From Pseudomonas sp. St316 (GTDB lineage Bacteria; Pseudomonadota; Gammaproteobacteria; Pseudomonadales; Pseudomonadaceae), in NCBI RefSeq assembly GCF_018325905.1, contig NZ_AP021901.1, forward strand, positions 2,480,001-2,544,000: a DNA stretch of 64,000 nucleotides. The letters run 5' to 3'. The position numbers and the translations under genes were made by a program. The notes below the pieces were generated by a model, which worked only from the letters and a program-made list of their open reading frames with translations, made no database searches and had not been told where the DNA came from. Below are positions 7,497 to 16,630 of the stretch, in pieces; the first letter of the stretch is position 1, and each line of letters begins with the position of its first letter.

Positions 7497-9976
7497 TTGC
7501 TCTCGTAGATCGCCCGGTTCTTTTCGAAAAGCGCCTGTTTTTTCTTGGCACCCAAGGTGTCGAACGAGGCGGACAGGTGGTGGTGCACGAAGACGTCTTC
7601 GGCGCAGGCCGCGCGCATGCCACGACGCTGCACGCGACGGCAGTAATCGTCATCCTCGAAGAACCCCAGGCCATACTCCTCGCACAGGCCACCAATTTGC
7701 TCGTAGGTCGAACGCGGGAACATCACGCAGAAAAAGGCCAGGGTGTTGATTTCGAACCACTCACCCATGCGAGCGCGGGTCATTTGCGCGGCTTCGGCGG
7801 GCATGTCTTCCATGCGTTCATAGCCGGTGCTGACTTTGGCCTCATTGCCGATGTTGTTGGTGATCGGGCCAATGATGCCGATTTCCTTGTTGTCCTGCAG
7901 ATGACGGATCAAGCCTTTGATCCAACCGGCGGTGACGACCGTGTCGTTGTTCAGGACAACCAGATAGTCGCCACTGGCCGCCGCGAGGCCCAGGTTGTTG
8001 CCCGCGGCAAAACCCTTGTTGTCCGGGTTGAGGATGACGAGCCGGTCTGGATGCCCCTTGGCCCAGGCGGTGAGGTAGGCCGGGGTCTGGTCGCTGGAGT
8101 GGTTATCGACGGCGATGATTTCAAGGTTCGGGTATTGGCTCTGGGTCAACAGACTGTCGAGGCAGGCCTTGGTCAGTTCGAGGTTGTTGTAGGTCAACAC
8201 CACGACGCTGACTTTGGGCAGGGGCAGTGTCGCGATGGCCTTGCGCAAGCTGGCGGCCCGATGCTGCCAGGTCTGGCCCCGGGCGAACGATTGGCGCGCC
8301 TTTAGCGTGGCGCTGGCCTCTGGCACTGCGTTCAGCACATCGCCAATGGCCGAGATGAACTCAGTCGGCTCCTCAACCGCCCAGACCAGTTTGCCAAACT
8401 GGCTCAGTTCCGGCAGTTTCACCGCGACCACCGGTTTTCCCGCGCTCAGGTATTCATAGACCTTGACCGGATTGGTGGCGAGGGTCAGCGGCATGACCTT
8501 GAACGGAAGCAGGCAAACGTCCATGGCATAGAGATAGTAAGGCAGGGTGGCATACGGGACTTCGCCCTCCAGGACCACATTCGGGCAGGCCTTGAAGTAT
8601 TTTTTTGCCTGGACGGTATCGCTGCCGATCAACAGTATCAGGTGCTTTGGGAAGGCCTGGGCGACTTGCTTGACCAGGTCCAGGTCGAACCATTGGGCAA
8701 TGACGCCGTAGTAGCCGATGATTTTTCTGTTGGCGGGGTCCCGATAGACCTTGTCGGGACGTTGGCTGAAGAAGCTGAACTCGCAGGCGTTGCGGATCAC
8801 CTCGACGTTGCGGTTTTCCCGCTTGCCGTGTTGTTCGATCCAGTCGGATGTCGCCACCAGCAAATCCGCCCTGCGCATCAGGGCAATTTCAAGGTCGAGC
8901 AACTCCTGGGCAACGTTGCCAAAGCCTTCATGGTGATCCATGCAGTCATAAACCAGCGTGGCGTTGGGGACACGCCTTGCCAGCGGGAACCAGTAGGCAT
9001 GCTGGACGATGCAATCCACGGCACCGACGTTCGCCCATTGCAGAAGCATGGCCAGGCCTTGGCATAGCTGGTGGATTGCGGCCGCTGACGGTGGAGCATG
9101 ATAAATGGCCGGTGCGCCGAGCACCTTGAACCGGATCTGGAACAGCCGGTTGGAGCCTTCCAAGGGTTCCACTTCGAAGCCGGGGGCCTCATCGTCGATA
9201 AAGTGGTTCGAGACATAAAATGTCGTTTGTCCTGCCCGTGCCAACTCTTTGGCCAGGTTCTGTGGGCGCTGGATGCGGAAGTGCCAGTCAATCACGCCGA
9301 ACATCAGGATCATGGGTTGTCCGGAGCAAGGCGGTACTTCAAGGTTTACGGGCGGTGGCAGGTGTTGCAACGGGGTAAGGTTCGTTGGCGCCGCAGATTC
9401 GCCCGGTGTTGCCTTGCGCTGTTTCAACCAGCTTCGAAGCCGACGCGCCAGTTGGCTTTTCTGCTGGGTGGTGAGTGGCAGCCAGGCGTAGACCCGGCGC
9501 GATAACCGATACAGCTGCTTGCGTATCGAATAACGCAGCGGTGCGCGTTCGATGGCGTTGCCCCAGTCCGAAAGCTTGAACAGTTCAGCCTGCTTCGCCG
9601 CCAGTTGGGCGCGTAAATCCACAGCCCAATCGGACAGCGCGACAGCTTCGCTTTCTTTTGTCTGGAGTAGTGTTTCGACCTCTTTGAGGCGCTCTTCAGT
9701 CGCCCGCAATTGCTCGCGCAGGCGCCGGGTCTCATCTTCTTGAAGTGACACCTGAGTGCGAAACGCTTTTGAATCAAGGTTCAGTTGTTTGATAAGCCGA
9801 TCTCGATTCTCGATTTCCTTGACCAGTTGCAAGGCTTCAATGGATCTGGATTGTGTTGAGCGAGTCAGTCTGTCAATGCAATCAACAAGACGGTTGATCT
9901 GGTCCATGCGGTTTTCTGGTCCTTTGGTCAATACGGCAACGCATACCCGGTCTTTCAGGATCGATGTTGGCTTCAA
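7457..9976 (-). CDS. Two-domain glycosyltransferase (GT4-like plus C-terminal GT2) with N-terminal coiled coil
   Basis: An 839-residue protein. Residues of about 24-130 are a charged heptad-rich coiled coil. A GT-B-like domain follows, with MLFGVIDW, HFRIQRPQNLA, VYDCMDHHEGF and the C-terminal YEYLSAGKPVV typical of GT4 donor-binding lobes. From about residue 590 is a complete GT2 domain with SVVVLTYNN, VDNHSSDQT, NPDNKGFAAGNN, VLNNDTVV and FFEDDDYCRRV. It may add two sugars in sequence, which is inference. It is paralogous to the gene at 14442-16619 on the other side of the export pair. An internal ATG at 9907 (MDQINRL) has AAGGA upstream and may be the real start. Confidence 0.85.
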   Translation of the reverse strand: MKPTSILKDRVCVAVLTKGPENRMDQINRLVDCIDRLTRSTQSRSIEALQLVKEIENRDRLIKQLNLDSKAFRTQVSLQEDETRRLREQLRATEERLKEVETLLQTKESEAVALSDWAVDLRAQLAAKQAELFKLSDWGNAIERAPLRYSIRKQLYRLSRRVYAWLPLTTQQKSQLARRLRSWLKQRKATPGESAAPTNLTPLQHLPPPVNLEVPPCSGQPMILMFGVIDWHFRIQRPQNLAKELARAGQTTFYVSNHFIDDEAPGFEVEPLEGSNRLFQIRFKVLGAPAIYHAPPSAAAIHQLCQGLAMLLQWANVGAVDCIVQHAYWFPLARRVPNATLVYDCMDHHEGFGNVAQELLDLEIALMRRADLLVATSDWIEQHGKRENRNVEVIRNACEFSFFSQRPDKVYRDPANRKIIGYYGVIAQWFDLDLVKQVAQAFPKHLILLIGSDTVQAKKYFKACPNVVLEGEVPYATLPYYLYAMDVCLLPFKVMPLTLATNPVKVYEYLSAGKPVVAVKLPELSQFGKLVWAVEEPTEFISAIGDVLNAVPEASATLKARQSFARGQTWQHRAASLRKAIATLPLPKVSVVVLTYNNLELTKACLDSLLTQSQYPNLEIIAVDNHSSDQTPAYLTAWAKGHPDRLVILNPDNKGFAAGNNLGLAAASGDYLVVLNNDTVVTAGWIKGLIRHLQDNKEIGIIGPITNNIGNEAKVSTGYERMEDMPAEAAQMTRARMGEWFEINTLAFFCVMFPRSTYEQIGGLCEEYGLGFFEDDDYCRRVQRRGMRAACAEDVFVHHHLSASFDTLGAKKKQALFEKNRAIYESKWGSWVPHTYRDV

Positions 9977-10054
9977 TCAACAGACAGGCCCAGGCGCCAG
10001 TCGTGCCATAAAGCATCATAGCGGCTGCGGGACGGGGCGCCATGCATACACACG

Positions 10055-10873
10055 TCATATGACGTCGGCGAAGCCTTTGCGTGTCCGCTGGAACCAGGCG
10101 AACCCTGCGCAGGCAATCAGCACGGAGATCGCCGAATAAGCGGCCAGGTGCTCCCATTGTGGCGCCTTGCCCCAAAACATGACATCGCGAACCATTTCCA
10201 CCGGCAGCGTCAGGGGGTTTGCCTGCAGGGCGACCTGGTAACTTTGGGGCAGGGTCGAGAGTGGATAGAAAATCGGTGAGAGAAACAGCATCGCCGTGAT
10301 GATAATGCCGATGAACTGGCCTATATCGCGCAGGTAGACGCTTATCGAGGCGAGAAACCAGGAGATACCCAGCGTCAGCAACACCAATGGGAACAGCACC
10401 ACCGGTAGCAGAAGAGCGGTTACCGGAGGGGTACCGAACAGGACGATATAGAAGACCAGCCAGGCCAGGACGCTGACACCCATGTGGAACAGCGCTGCGC
10501 CGAGCGACACCAGGGGCAGGGTTTCCAGTGGGAACACAATCTTCTTGACGTAGTTGGTATTGGCCAGCACCAGGCCCGGCGCACGGTTCACGCATTCGGA
10601 AAACAGGTTGAACACCAGCAGGCCAGCGAACAGCACCAGGGCGAATTCGCTCTTGGATTCTCCGCCGCCAGACCAGCGAGCCTTGAAGACCACGCTGAAC
10701 ACGAACGTGTAGACCACCAGCATGAAAACCGGCGTGAAGAACGACCATAGAATACCGAGCATCGAGCCTTTGTAGCGACCGATGACTTCTCTGCGGATCA
10801 ACACGTAGATCAATATTCGATTGACCAGGACACTCTTGACCATGGCGGCAGGGGTGGTGCTGAACGACTGCAT
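10055..10873 (-). CDS. wzm: ABC-2 type polysaccharide/O-antigen export permease
   Basis: A 272-residue protein with about six membrane helices and the ABC-2 permease hallmark VLIRREVIGRYKGSMLG at the N-terminus, followed by WSFFTPVFMLVVYTFVF. It ends with a re-entrant SPIFYPLSTLP segment and a last helix before FQRTRKGFADVI. This is the Wzm-type channel that moves undecaprenyl-linked polysaccharide across the inner membrane. Its ATPase partner is the divergent gene about 185 bp away. It heads the leftward glycan operon. Confidence 0.92.
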   Translation of the reverse strand: MQSFSTTPAAMVKSVLVNRILIYVLIRREVIGRYKGSMLGILWSFFTPVFMLVVYTFVFSVVFKARWSGGGESKSEFALVLFAGLLVFNLFSECVNRAPGLVLANTNYVKKIVFPLETLPLVSLGAALFHMGVSVLAWLVFYIVLFGTPPVTALLLPVVLFPLVLLTLGISWFLASISVYLRDIGQFIGIIITAMLFLSPIFYPLSTLPQSYQVALQANPLTLPVEMVRDVMFWGKAPQWEHLAAYSAISVLIACAGFAWFQRTRKGFADVI

Positions 10874-11057
10874 CGGTGCTTGATCCTTAAGACAATATCG
10901 GATGCTCCTTGAGTCGCATCCTCATGGAGGGTAGGCCAAGTGTAGATTCATTCGGAGTTTTTTATCCCATCTGTGCTTAACTCATCCGCAGCACCCAGCG
11001 AAGGACTGATTCAGTAACGCCGCAATAATGGCCGTGATTCATGGAAGGGTTTTACCG
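10874..11057. promoter_or_regulatory. Divergent control region between wzm and wzt
   Basis: This 184-bp gap separates the two halves of the glycan locus, which are transcribed away from each other, so it must hold promoters for both operons. It is more AT-rich than its flanks. I could not assign promoter hexamers with confidence. GGAAGG at 11043-11048 is the likely ribosome site for the ATG at 11058. Confidence 0.5.
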
Positions 11058-13781
11058 ATGTCGTTTGAAGTGGCCATCTGCGCCGAAAACCTGAGCAAGT
11101 GTTATCAGATTTACGATGCCCCCAAGGATCGCCTGTTGCAGATGCTGGTACGCGGCAGGAAGCGTTTCTATCGCGAGTTCTGGGCCCTGGACGATGTTTC
11201 CCTGACCATCGCAAGGGGGGAGACTGTCGGTATCATCGGCCGTAATGGCAGTGGTAAATCCACCCTGTTGCAACTGATCTGCGGAACGTTGATGCCAACC
11301 CGGGGCAGTGTCCAGGGGCATGGCCGGATTGCGGCGTTGCTGGAGCTGGGGTCCGGTTTCAATCCGGAGTTCACCGGCCGGGAAAACGTCTATGTGAATG
11401 CGGCGGTGCTGGGCTTGAGTCGCTCGGAAATCGACGCTCGCTTCGATGACATCCTCGCCTTTGCCAATATCGGCGACTTTATCGACCAGCCCACCAAAAT
11501 CTATTCCAGCGGCATGCTGGTACGGCTGGCCTTCGCCGTTTCGGTCTGTGTCGAACCCGAGATCCTGATCGTCGATGAAGCCCTTTCCGTCGGCGATGCC
11601 TCGTTTCAATTCAAATGCTTGAATCGGCTGGAAGAACTGGCGGCCAAAGGCACGACCCTGCTGTTCGTCTCCCATGACATGAGCATGGTCAAGCGTTTTT
11701 GCCACAGGGTCATCTATCTGCGCGCAGGCCGGGTTGTTGCCAGCGGTTCGCCCGATGAAATGGCCGAGCTGCATTTGCTCGACATGCGCGACGAGCAACG
11801 CCGCTGGGCCAGTGGCGGGGTCATACCGGTTACGCGCAAGTCATTCATGGGCGGGCAGGAGGGGATGGCCTTTGGGACCGAAGAGGGGCATATCAGTGCT
11901 GCCTGCTTCACCAACACCCAGCAGCTTTGCTCCAGTTACCTGTATGGCGACGACATCGAGATTCGCGTCGAGGCGTTGCTGCATGAGTCGATCACCCAAC
12001 CCAACATCAGCTTCACCATTCAGGAAGCCAGGTTGCTGGTGATTGGTGGCGGCAACTTCGCACTGCAACCGGGGCCCGTTGAAAACGGCTGGCGACGTGC
12101 GTCAATCACGGTGCGCTTCCCGGCCAATCTCGCCGAGGGGCGCTACCATGTCACGCTCAAGCTGTTGCATGGCGCGACGGAAGACACCTCGCAACTGATC
12201 GAGAAGCAGGTGGCGCCCTTGGCGTTCGACATGTTGCCCAACCACAAGCATTTCCTGGGCATGGTCGACCTGGGGTTGCAGAGGCTCGACCCTCGCCCGG
12301 CCGAGTCGCTGGCCAAGGCCTGCGGGCCCCAAGGGGAGAAGGTTTTGACGCAACACCTGGAGGAGCAGCCGTGGCAGGTCGCTATATTCGGCACCTTTGA
12401 TGTCGAAAACTATGGTGACCTGCTGTTCCCGATCATTGCCGAGGCGGAGTTGTCCCGGCGCTTGGGTTCAGTCAACCTGCATCGGTTTTCCTATCACGCT
12501 AAAAAACCACCTCAATGGCCCTATGCGGTGACGTCGCTGACAGAGTTGCCTCATGTGGCGGCCAGCCTGGATGGTGTTTTGATCGGCGGTGGCTTCCTGA
12601 TCCGATTCGATAAAGTCGTTGCCCACGGCTATGGTCCGACAACCGCCACTATTCATCACCCCACCGGTTATTGGTTGACCCCGGCGCTTATCGCGCAGCA
12701 GCACGGGGTACCGGTCATGTGGAATGCCCCCGGGATGCATTGCAACGGTATCCCTGACTGGGCCAGGCCGTTGTTGACGATGGCTCTTGAGCAAAGCCAG
12801 TACGTGCGAGTCCGTGATGCACTGTCGCGCGATGCCCTCGGCGCGCTCACCCAGCAGGTCGAGATCGAAGTGCTGCCCGACACCGCGTTCGGCTTGCCCC
12901 GCCTGATCGATGAGCAGCAGCCCTCCACCGAGTTCGTTCGCCTGCGCGAGCAGGCCGGGCTGACCGGGCCCTACATCGTGATCCACGCCATTCATGTGGT
13001 GGAATCTTTTATAAAACTGTTCGAAGACCACGCCGAGGCGTTTCAGGAGTATCAGTTCCTGGTGGTGCCAATTGGTCCTGTCCTGGGTGACGATCCGTCG
13101 GTCATTGCGGCGCGCCTGCCCCAGGCCATCACCTTGTCGTTCTGGCCGCAACCGTTGCTGATGGCGGAAATTCTCAGTCAGGCCCAAGCGGTGATCGGCC
13201 ACAGCTACCACCTGGCAATCACCGCCCTGGCGTTTGGCGTCCCGGTGTTTTGCTCGGCGGATCTGACGACGGGCAAGTACACGGCATTGGCAGGGTTTGA
13301 CTCACTCCACGCGTTGCCGGACGTGGCGACGGTCGATCCGCAATGGTTTATCGCACGCGTGGGCAAGGTCCGGCCATCGCCAGCGGCTTGTGCGGCGGCG
13401 GATCGGTTGGTCGAGCACTGGGACCGTGTCGCTGCGATCATTCGTCAGGGTAAAACGTCGTCCCAGCCCGTATTGGGAGCATTCCTACAGCATCTACCCA
13501 ACCTGCTCGAAGCCGCGGCCGAGGGGCGTGATCCATTGCCGGCTGAATGGCCGGTAAGCCCGGTCGTGCCGGAGCCTGAGGTCATCGAGCCGGCGCCGGA
13601 GCCGGTAGTCGAGGCGCTTGCCCAGCAGCAACGGATTGCCCAGCTCAGTCAGCAACTGGCCCTCAGTGACGCCAGGATGCTTGAGTTGCAGAACTCCAAT
13701 TCATTTCGAATGACCGCACCACTGCGTTCCATCGCCCGTGGTATCAGAAACCTGACAGCGAACAAGAACAGACAATGCTAG
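11058..13781 (+). CDS. wzt: Wzt-type O-antigen export ATPase fused to a polysaccharide pyruvyl transferase-like domain
   Basis: From the ATG at 11058 (ribosome site GGAAGG) the protein has 907 residues; an ATG-less extension to 11028 is open. Residues 1-240 are an ABC ATPase with Walker A GRNGSGKST (61-69), signature YSSGM (149-153), Walker B ILIVDE (169-174) and H-loop His206. Residues of about 260-395 look like the Wzt C-terminal glycan-recognition beta-sandwich. Residues of about 435-770, starting VAIFGTFDVENYGDLLF, resemble WcaK/CsaB-type polysaccharide pyruvyl transferases, with GVLIGGGFL and the later VIGHSYHLAITA. A short coiled coil and an SFRMTAPLR tail end the protein. Ordinary Wzt is about 400-470 residues, so the transferase-like half is an unusual fusion. 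It could cap the chain end that Wzt recognises, which is inference. Confidence 0.85.
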   Translation: MSFEVAICAENLSKCYQIYDAPKDRLLQMLVRGRKRFYREFWALDDVSLTIARGETVGIIGRNGSGKSTLLQLICGTLMPTRGSVQGHGRIAALLELGSGFNPEFTGRENVYVNAAVLGLSRSEIDARFDDILAFANIGDFIDQPTKIYSSGMLVRLAFAVSVCVEPEILIVDEALSVGDASFQFKCLNRLEELAAKGTTLLFVSHDMSMVKRFCHRVIYLRAGRVVASGSPDEMAELHLLDMRDEQRRWASGGVIPVTRKSFMGGQEGMAFGTEEGHISAACFTNTQQLCSSYLYGDDIEIRVEALLHESITQPNISFTIQEARLLVIGGGNFALQPGPVENGWRRASITVRFPANLAEGRYHVTLKLLHGATEDTSQLIEKQVAPLAFDMLPNHKHFLGMVDLGLQRLDPRPAESLAKACGPQGEKVLTQHLEEQPWQVAIFGTFDVENYGDLLFPIIAEAELSRRLGSVNLHRFSYHAKKPPQWPYAVTSLTELPHVAASLDGVLIGGGFLIRFDKVVAHGYGPTTATIHHPTGYWLTPALIAQQHGVPVMWNAPGMHCNGIPDWARPLLTMALEQSQYVRVRDALSRDALGALTQQVEIEVLPDTAFGLPRLIDEQQPSTEFVRLREQAGLTGPYIVIHAIHVVESFIKLFEDHAEAFQEYQFLVVPIGPVLGDDPSVIAARLPQAITLSFWPQPLLMAEILSQAQAVIGHSYHLAITALAFGVPVFCSADLTTGKYTALAGFDSLHALPDVATVDPQWFIARVGKVRPSPAACAAADRLVEHWDRVAAIIRQGKTSSQPVLGAFLQHLPNLLEAAAEGRDPLPAEWPVSPVVPEPEVIEPAPEPVVEALAQQQRIAQLSQQLALSDARMLELQNSNSFRMTAPLRSIARGIRNLTANKNRQC

Positions 13782-14461
13782 ATCTCTCTCGTCTCACGCC
13801 AGCGGCGCTAAAGTCTCACCCGTTCTCATGGGCTGAAATTGGCGGTCTGTATTCGGCCGAGGATGCCGCCGCGTTGGCAGCGTCCTTCCCCCATGATCAC
13901 TTCAAGACGGTGAGTGGTTATGGTGGTGAAAAAAATTATGACTATGAGGCCCGCGCCCTGGTAGACATGGGCACCCATACCATTGCTTTCCCCGAAGAAC
14001 TGAGCGAGGCGTGGTTGAGGCTGGCGCAGGATCTTGTTTCGGCCGGCTATCGAGAGGCCATGTCGGAGCTGACCGGGATTGATCTGCGCAGCGTGCCGAT
14101 GGAGGTCAACGTTTTTCATTACGGCCCTGGCGCGAGCCTGGGTGCCCACCCGGACCTGCCCGATAAACTGGTCACCCATATCCTGTATTTCAATGAGTCC
14201 TGGGACCGCAACGACGGCGGTTGCCTGAACATCCTGCACCGCAACGATCCCACTGCCGTGGCGGCCGAGATCGAGCCCCTGGTGGGTAACTCGGCGATCC
14301 TGGTGCGTTCGGATAACTCCTGGCATGCTGTCACGCCCGTGGTGAGCGGTTGCCATTCCTCCCGCCGCAGCCTGACGGCAACGTTCTACCGACCGGGGTC
14401 CCTCAGTTCCATGTGGCCACCGGGCGACAGCACTCCACTGCATGGATACCCACGTGCTTAA
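13775..14461 (+). CDS. 2-oxoglutarate-Fe(II) oxygenase (prolyl 4-hydroxylase-like)
   Basis: A 228-residue protein. It carries the iron-binding triad H125-x-D127 (GAHPDLPD) and H184 (SWHAVTPV) plus the 2-oxoglutarate-binding Arg at 197/198 (SRRSLTATFY). The FHYGPGASLGAHPD and THILYFN strands fit the 2OG-FeII_Oxy_3 fold. It overlaps the wzt fusion gene by 7 bases and the next glycosyltransferase gene by 20, so it belongs to the rightward glycan operon. The likely role is hydroxylation of a sugar, an acyl group or a protein in glycan synthesis; the substrate is unknown. Confidence 0.83.
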   Translation: MLDLSRLTPAALKSHPFSWAEIGGLYSAEDAAALAASFPHDHFKTVSGYGGEKNYDYEARALVDMGTHTIAFPEELSEAWLRLAQDLVSAGYREAMSELTGIDLRSVPMEVNVFHYGPGASLGAHPDLPDKLVTHILYFNESWDRNDGGCLNILHRNDPTAVAAEIEPLVGNSAILVRSDNSWHAVTPVVSGCHSSRRSLTATFYRPGSLSSMWPPGDSTPLHGYPRA

Positions 14462-16619
14462 GCTCGACAGCACCTTGATCGACCGCGACGCCGCCTTGGC
14501 TCAAAGAGATGCGGCCATCAATGAGCGCGATATTGCCTTGGCAAAAGTCGACTTCCTGCAAAACACCCGTTCGTGGCGTTTCACCCGACCACTGCGCTCG
14601 CTTTTCCGGTGGATGCGTTATGGTTTCAGCGCCACGCAGGAATTCCCCGAGACGGCCGCTGCAATCGTCTACCCGGCCGCACCGCAGCCGTTGCCCAACC
14701 CTGACGTGGCCCCGGATTTCGCCACAAAAGGGCACCTGGATATTCTCTGCTTCGCCAACATTGAGTGGGCTGCACGCTTCCAGCGACCGCAGCAGTTGAT
14801 GAACCAGTTTGCGAGCAATGGTTACCGGGTGTTTTATATCGTCCCCTCCAGTGTGCCGGAACAGGGACAGCTCTATCGGTTGACCTCAGTGGCGCCCAAT
14901 GTTTTTGAAGTGGCGCTGCAGCGTGATGTGCAGGAGGCGTATTACGAAAAAGTAGTGACGCCTGAGAATCATCAGGCTTTGCTACTCGCCATGGCCGCCT
15001 TGGTCGCCGATATGCAGATAAGAACCGCCCTCTCGGTGGTGCATATTGCTTACTGGAGCCCTGTGGCACTCAGCCTGCGAGCCACGCATGGCTGGCGCAT
15101 TCTCTATGACTGCATGGATGACTGGGATGGTTTCCCGAACATCGGCGAACAGCTGCTGAGCGAGGAACAGACCCTGATTGCCCAGGCCGACCTGGTGACC
15201 GTTTCCGCTGCGTTGCTTTACCACAAGTGGTGCGCCCATAACCCACGCTGCGTACTGGTCCGAAACGCGGTGGATTTCGCTTTTTTCCGGCAGCACTGTT
15301 TTACCAATGATGTGCTTAGCGGGCTTGTCGGCCCAGTGATTGGCTACTACGGCGCCTTGGCGCAATGGCTCGACTATCCTTTGCTGGCGGCGTTGGCGGA
15401 CAGGCGGCCAGAGTGGAATTTCATCCTGGTGGGGGATGTTTTCGTCGACGATCTGGCGGGCCTTGAGCACAAGCCCAATGTGCAATTGCTGGGCAGGAAG
15501 CCTTACTCGCAAATGCCGCTTTACCTGGATCATTTCGATGCCTGCTTGATTCCCTTCAGGCTCTACAACGTGACCCATGCGGTCGATCCGGTGAAGTTCT
15601 ACGAGTACATCAGTGCAGGCAAACCGGTGATCTCCACCCCACTGGCGGAGATGAGCATCTATAAAGACTTGCTGTACTTCGCAACCGGGGTCGATGAGTT
15701 CATCGAGCAGATCGAACGTGCCTTGGCCGAGCGCGACCTGGCCCTGTACAAACGACGCGTGGAACTGGCCCGGGCCAATGATTGGAAAGATCGCTTCAAT
15801 AGCATGCAACTGGCTCTCGTCGGGCTGTATGAAAAAGTCTCCATCGTGCTGGTGACGTATAACAACCTCAATCTGACTGTTCAGTGTGTAAACAGCATTC
15901 TGCGCAATACCACCTGGCCCAACTACCAGCTCATTGTCGTCGACAACGGCTCGCAGGATGGTACGGGCGATTATCTTGAGCGCCTGCGCCAAGAGGTGCC
16001 GGCCGCGAAGGTCATCCTCAACCCGGACAACCGGGGCTTCGCTGCGGCCAATAACCAGGGCTTGCGAGAAGCCGACGGTGACATCCTGCTGTTGCTCAAT
16101 AACGACACGGTAGTGCCTGGTGGCTGGCTGGATCCACTGGTCAGGCATTTGAGAGACCCGAGTATCGGCTTGGTCGGACCGGTCACGAATGCGGTAGGAA
16201 ACGAAGCGAAAATTGAAGTTTCCTACACCGATATTCCACAGATGCAAGATTTTGCCGACCGCTACACCGAAGCCCGCAAGGGACAGTCGTTTGATATCTC
16301 GATGCTCGCCATGTTTTGCGTCGCCTTTCGCCGAGACATTCTCGAAGCGGTGGGGTATCTGGATGAAGCATTCGGTATCGGGATGTTCGAGGACGACGAC
16401 TACAGCCGTCGCGTGCAGGCCGCTGGCTACCGGACTGTCTGCGCCGAAGACGCGTTTATCCATCATTACGGGCAAGCTTCGTTCAGGAAGCTGATCGCCA
16501 GTGGTGAGTACCAGGCCCTCTGGGACAAGAACCAGGCGTACTTCGAAAGCAAATGGGGCGCGTGGCAAGCCCACGTTCATCGCGATAAGCCTGGCCTGGA
16601 GACGGCGGACAAGGGCTAG
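14442..16619 (+). CDS. Two-domain glycosyltransferase (GT4-like plus GT2), paralogue of the 7457-9976 gene
   Basis: A 725-residue protein. A short N-terminal repeat-rich helix (DRDAALAQRDAAINERD) leads into TRSWRFTRPLRS. A GT-B-like domain comes next, with DILCFANIEW, RFQRPQQLM, LYDCMDDWDGFPN, VIGYYGALAQWLD and YEYISAGKPVIS. The C-terminal GT2 domain has SIVLVTYNN, VVDNGSQDGT, NPDNRGFAAANN, LLNNDTVV and MFEDDDYSRRV. The domain order and many motifs match the leftward gene 7457-9976, minus most of its long coiled coil. It is the last gene of the rightward operon and is followed directly by the REP array. Confidence 0.85.
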   Translation: MDTHVLKLDSTLIDRDAALAQRDAAINERDIALAKVDFLQNTRSWRFTRPLRSLFRWMRYGFSATQEFPETAAAIVYPAAPQPLPNPDVAPDFATKGHLDILCFANIEWAARFQRPQQLMNQFASNGYRVFYIVPSSVPEQGQLYRLTSVAPNVFEVALQRDVQEAYYEKVVTPENHQALLLAMAALVADMQIRTALSVVHIAYWSPVALSLRATHGWRILYDCMDDWDGFPNIGEQLLSEEQTLIAQADLVTVSAALLYHKWCAHNPRCVLVRNAVDFAFFRQHCFTNDVLSGLVGPVIGYYGALAQWLDYPLLAALADRRPEWNFILVGDVFVDDLAGLEHKPNVQLLGRKPYSQMPLYLDHFDACLIPFRLYNVTHAVDPVKFYEYISAGKPVISTPLAEMSIYKDLLYFATGVDEFIEQIERALAERDLALYKRRVELARANDWKDRFNSMQLALVGLYEKVSIVLVTYNNLNLTVQCVNSILRNTTWPNYQLIVVDNGSQDGTGDYLERLRQEVPAAKVILNPDNRGFAAANNQGLREADGDILLLLNNDTVVPGGWLDPLVRHLRDPSIGLVGPVTNAVGNEAKIEVSYTDIPQMQDFADRYTEARKGQSFDISMLAMFCVAFRRDILEAVGYLDEAFGIGMFEDDDYSRRVQAAGYRTVCAEDAFIHHYGQASFRKLIASGEYQALWDKNQAYFESKWGAWQAHVHRDKPGLETADKG

Positions 16620-16630
16620 GTCGCGACAAA

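Noticed and set aside
9882..10748. 288-codon frame overlapping wzm
   Set aside because: It is a shadow on the same strand as wzm in another frame; wzm has clear ABC-2 permease motifs.
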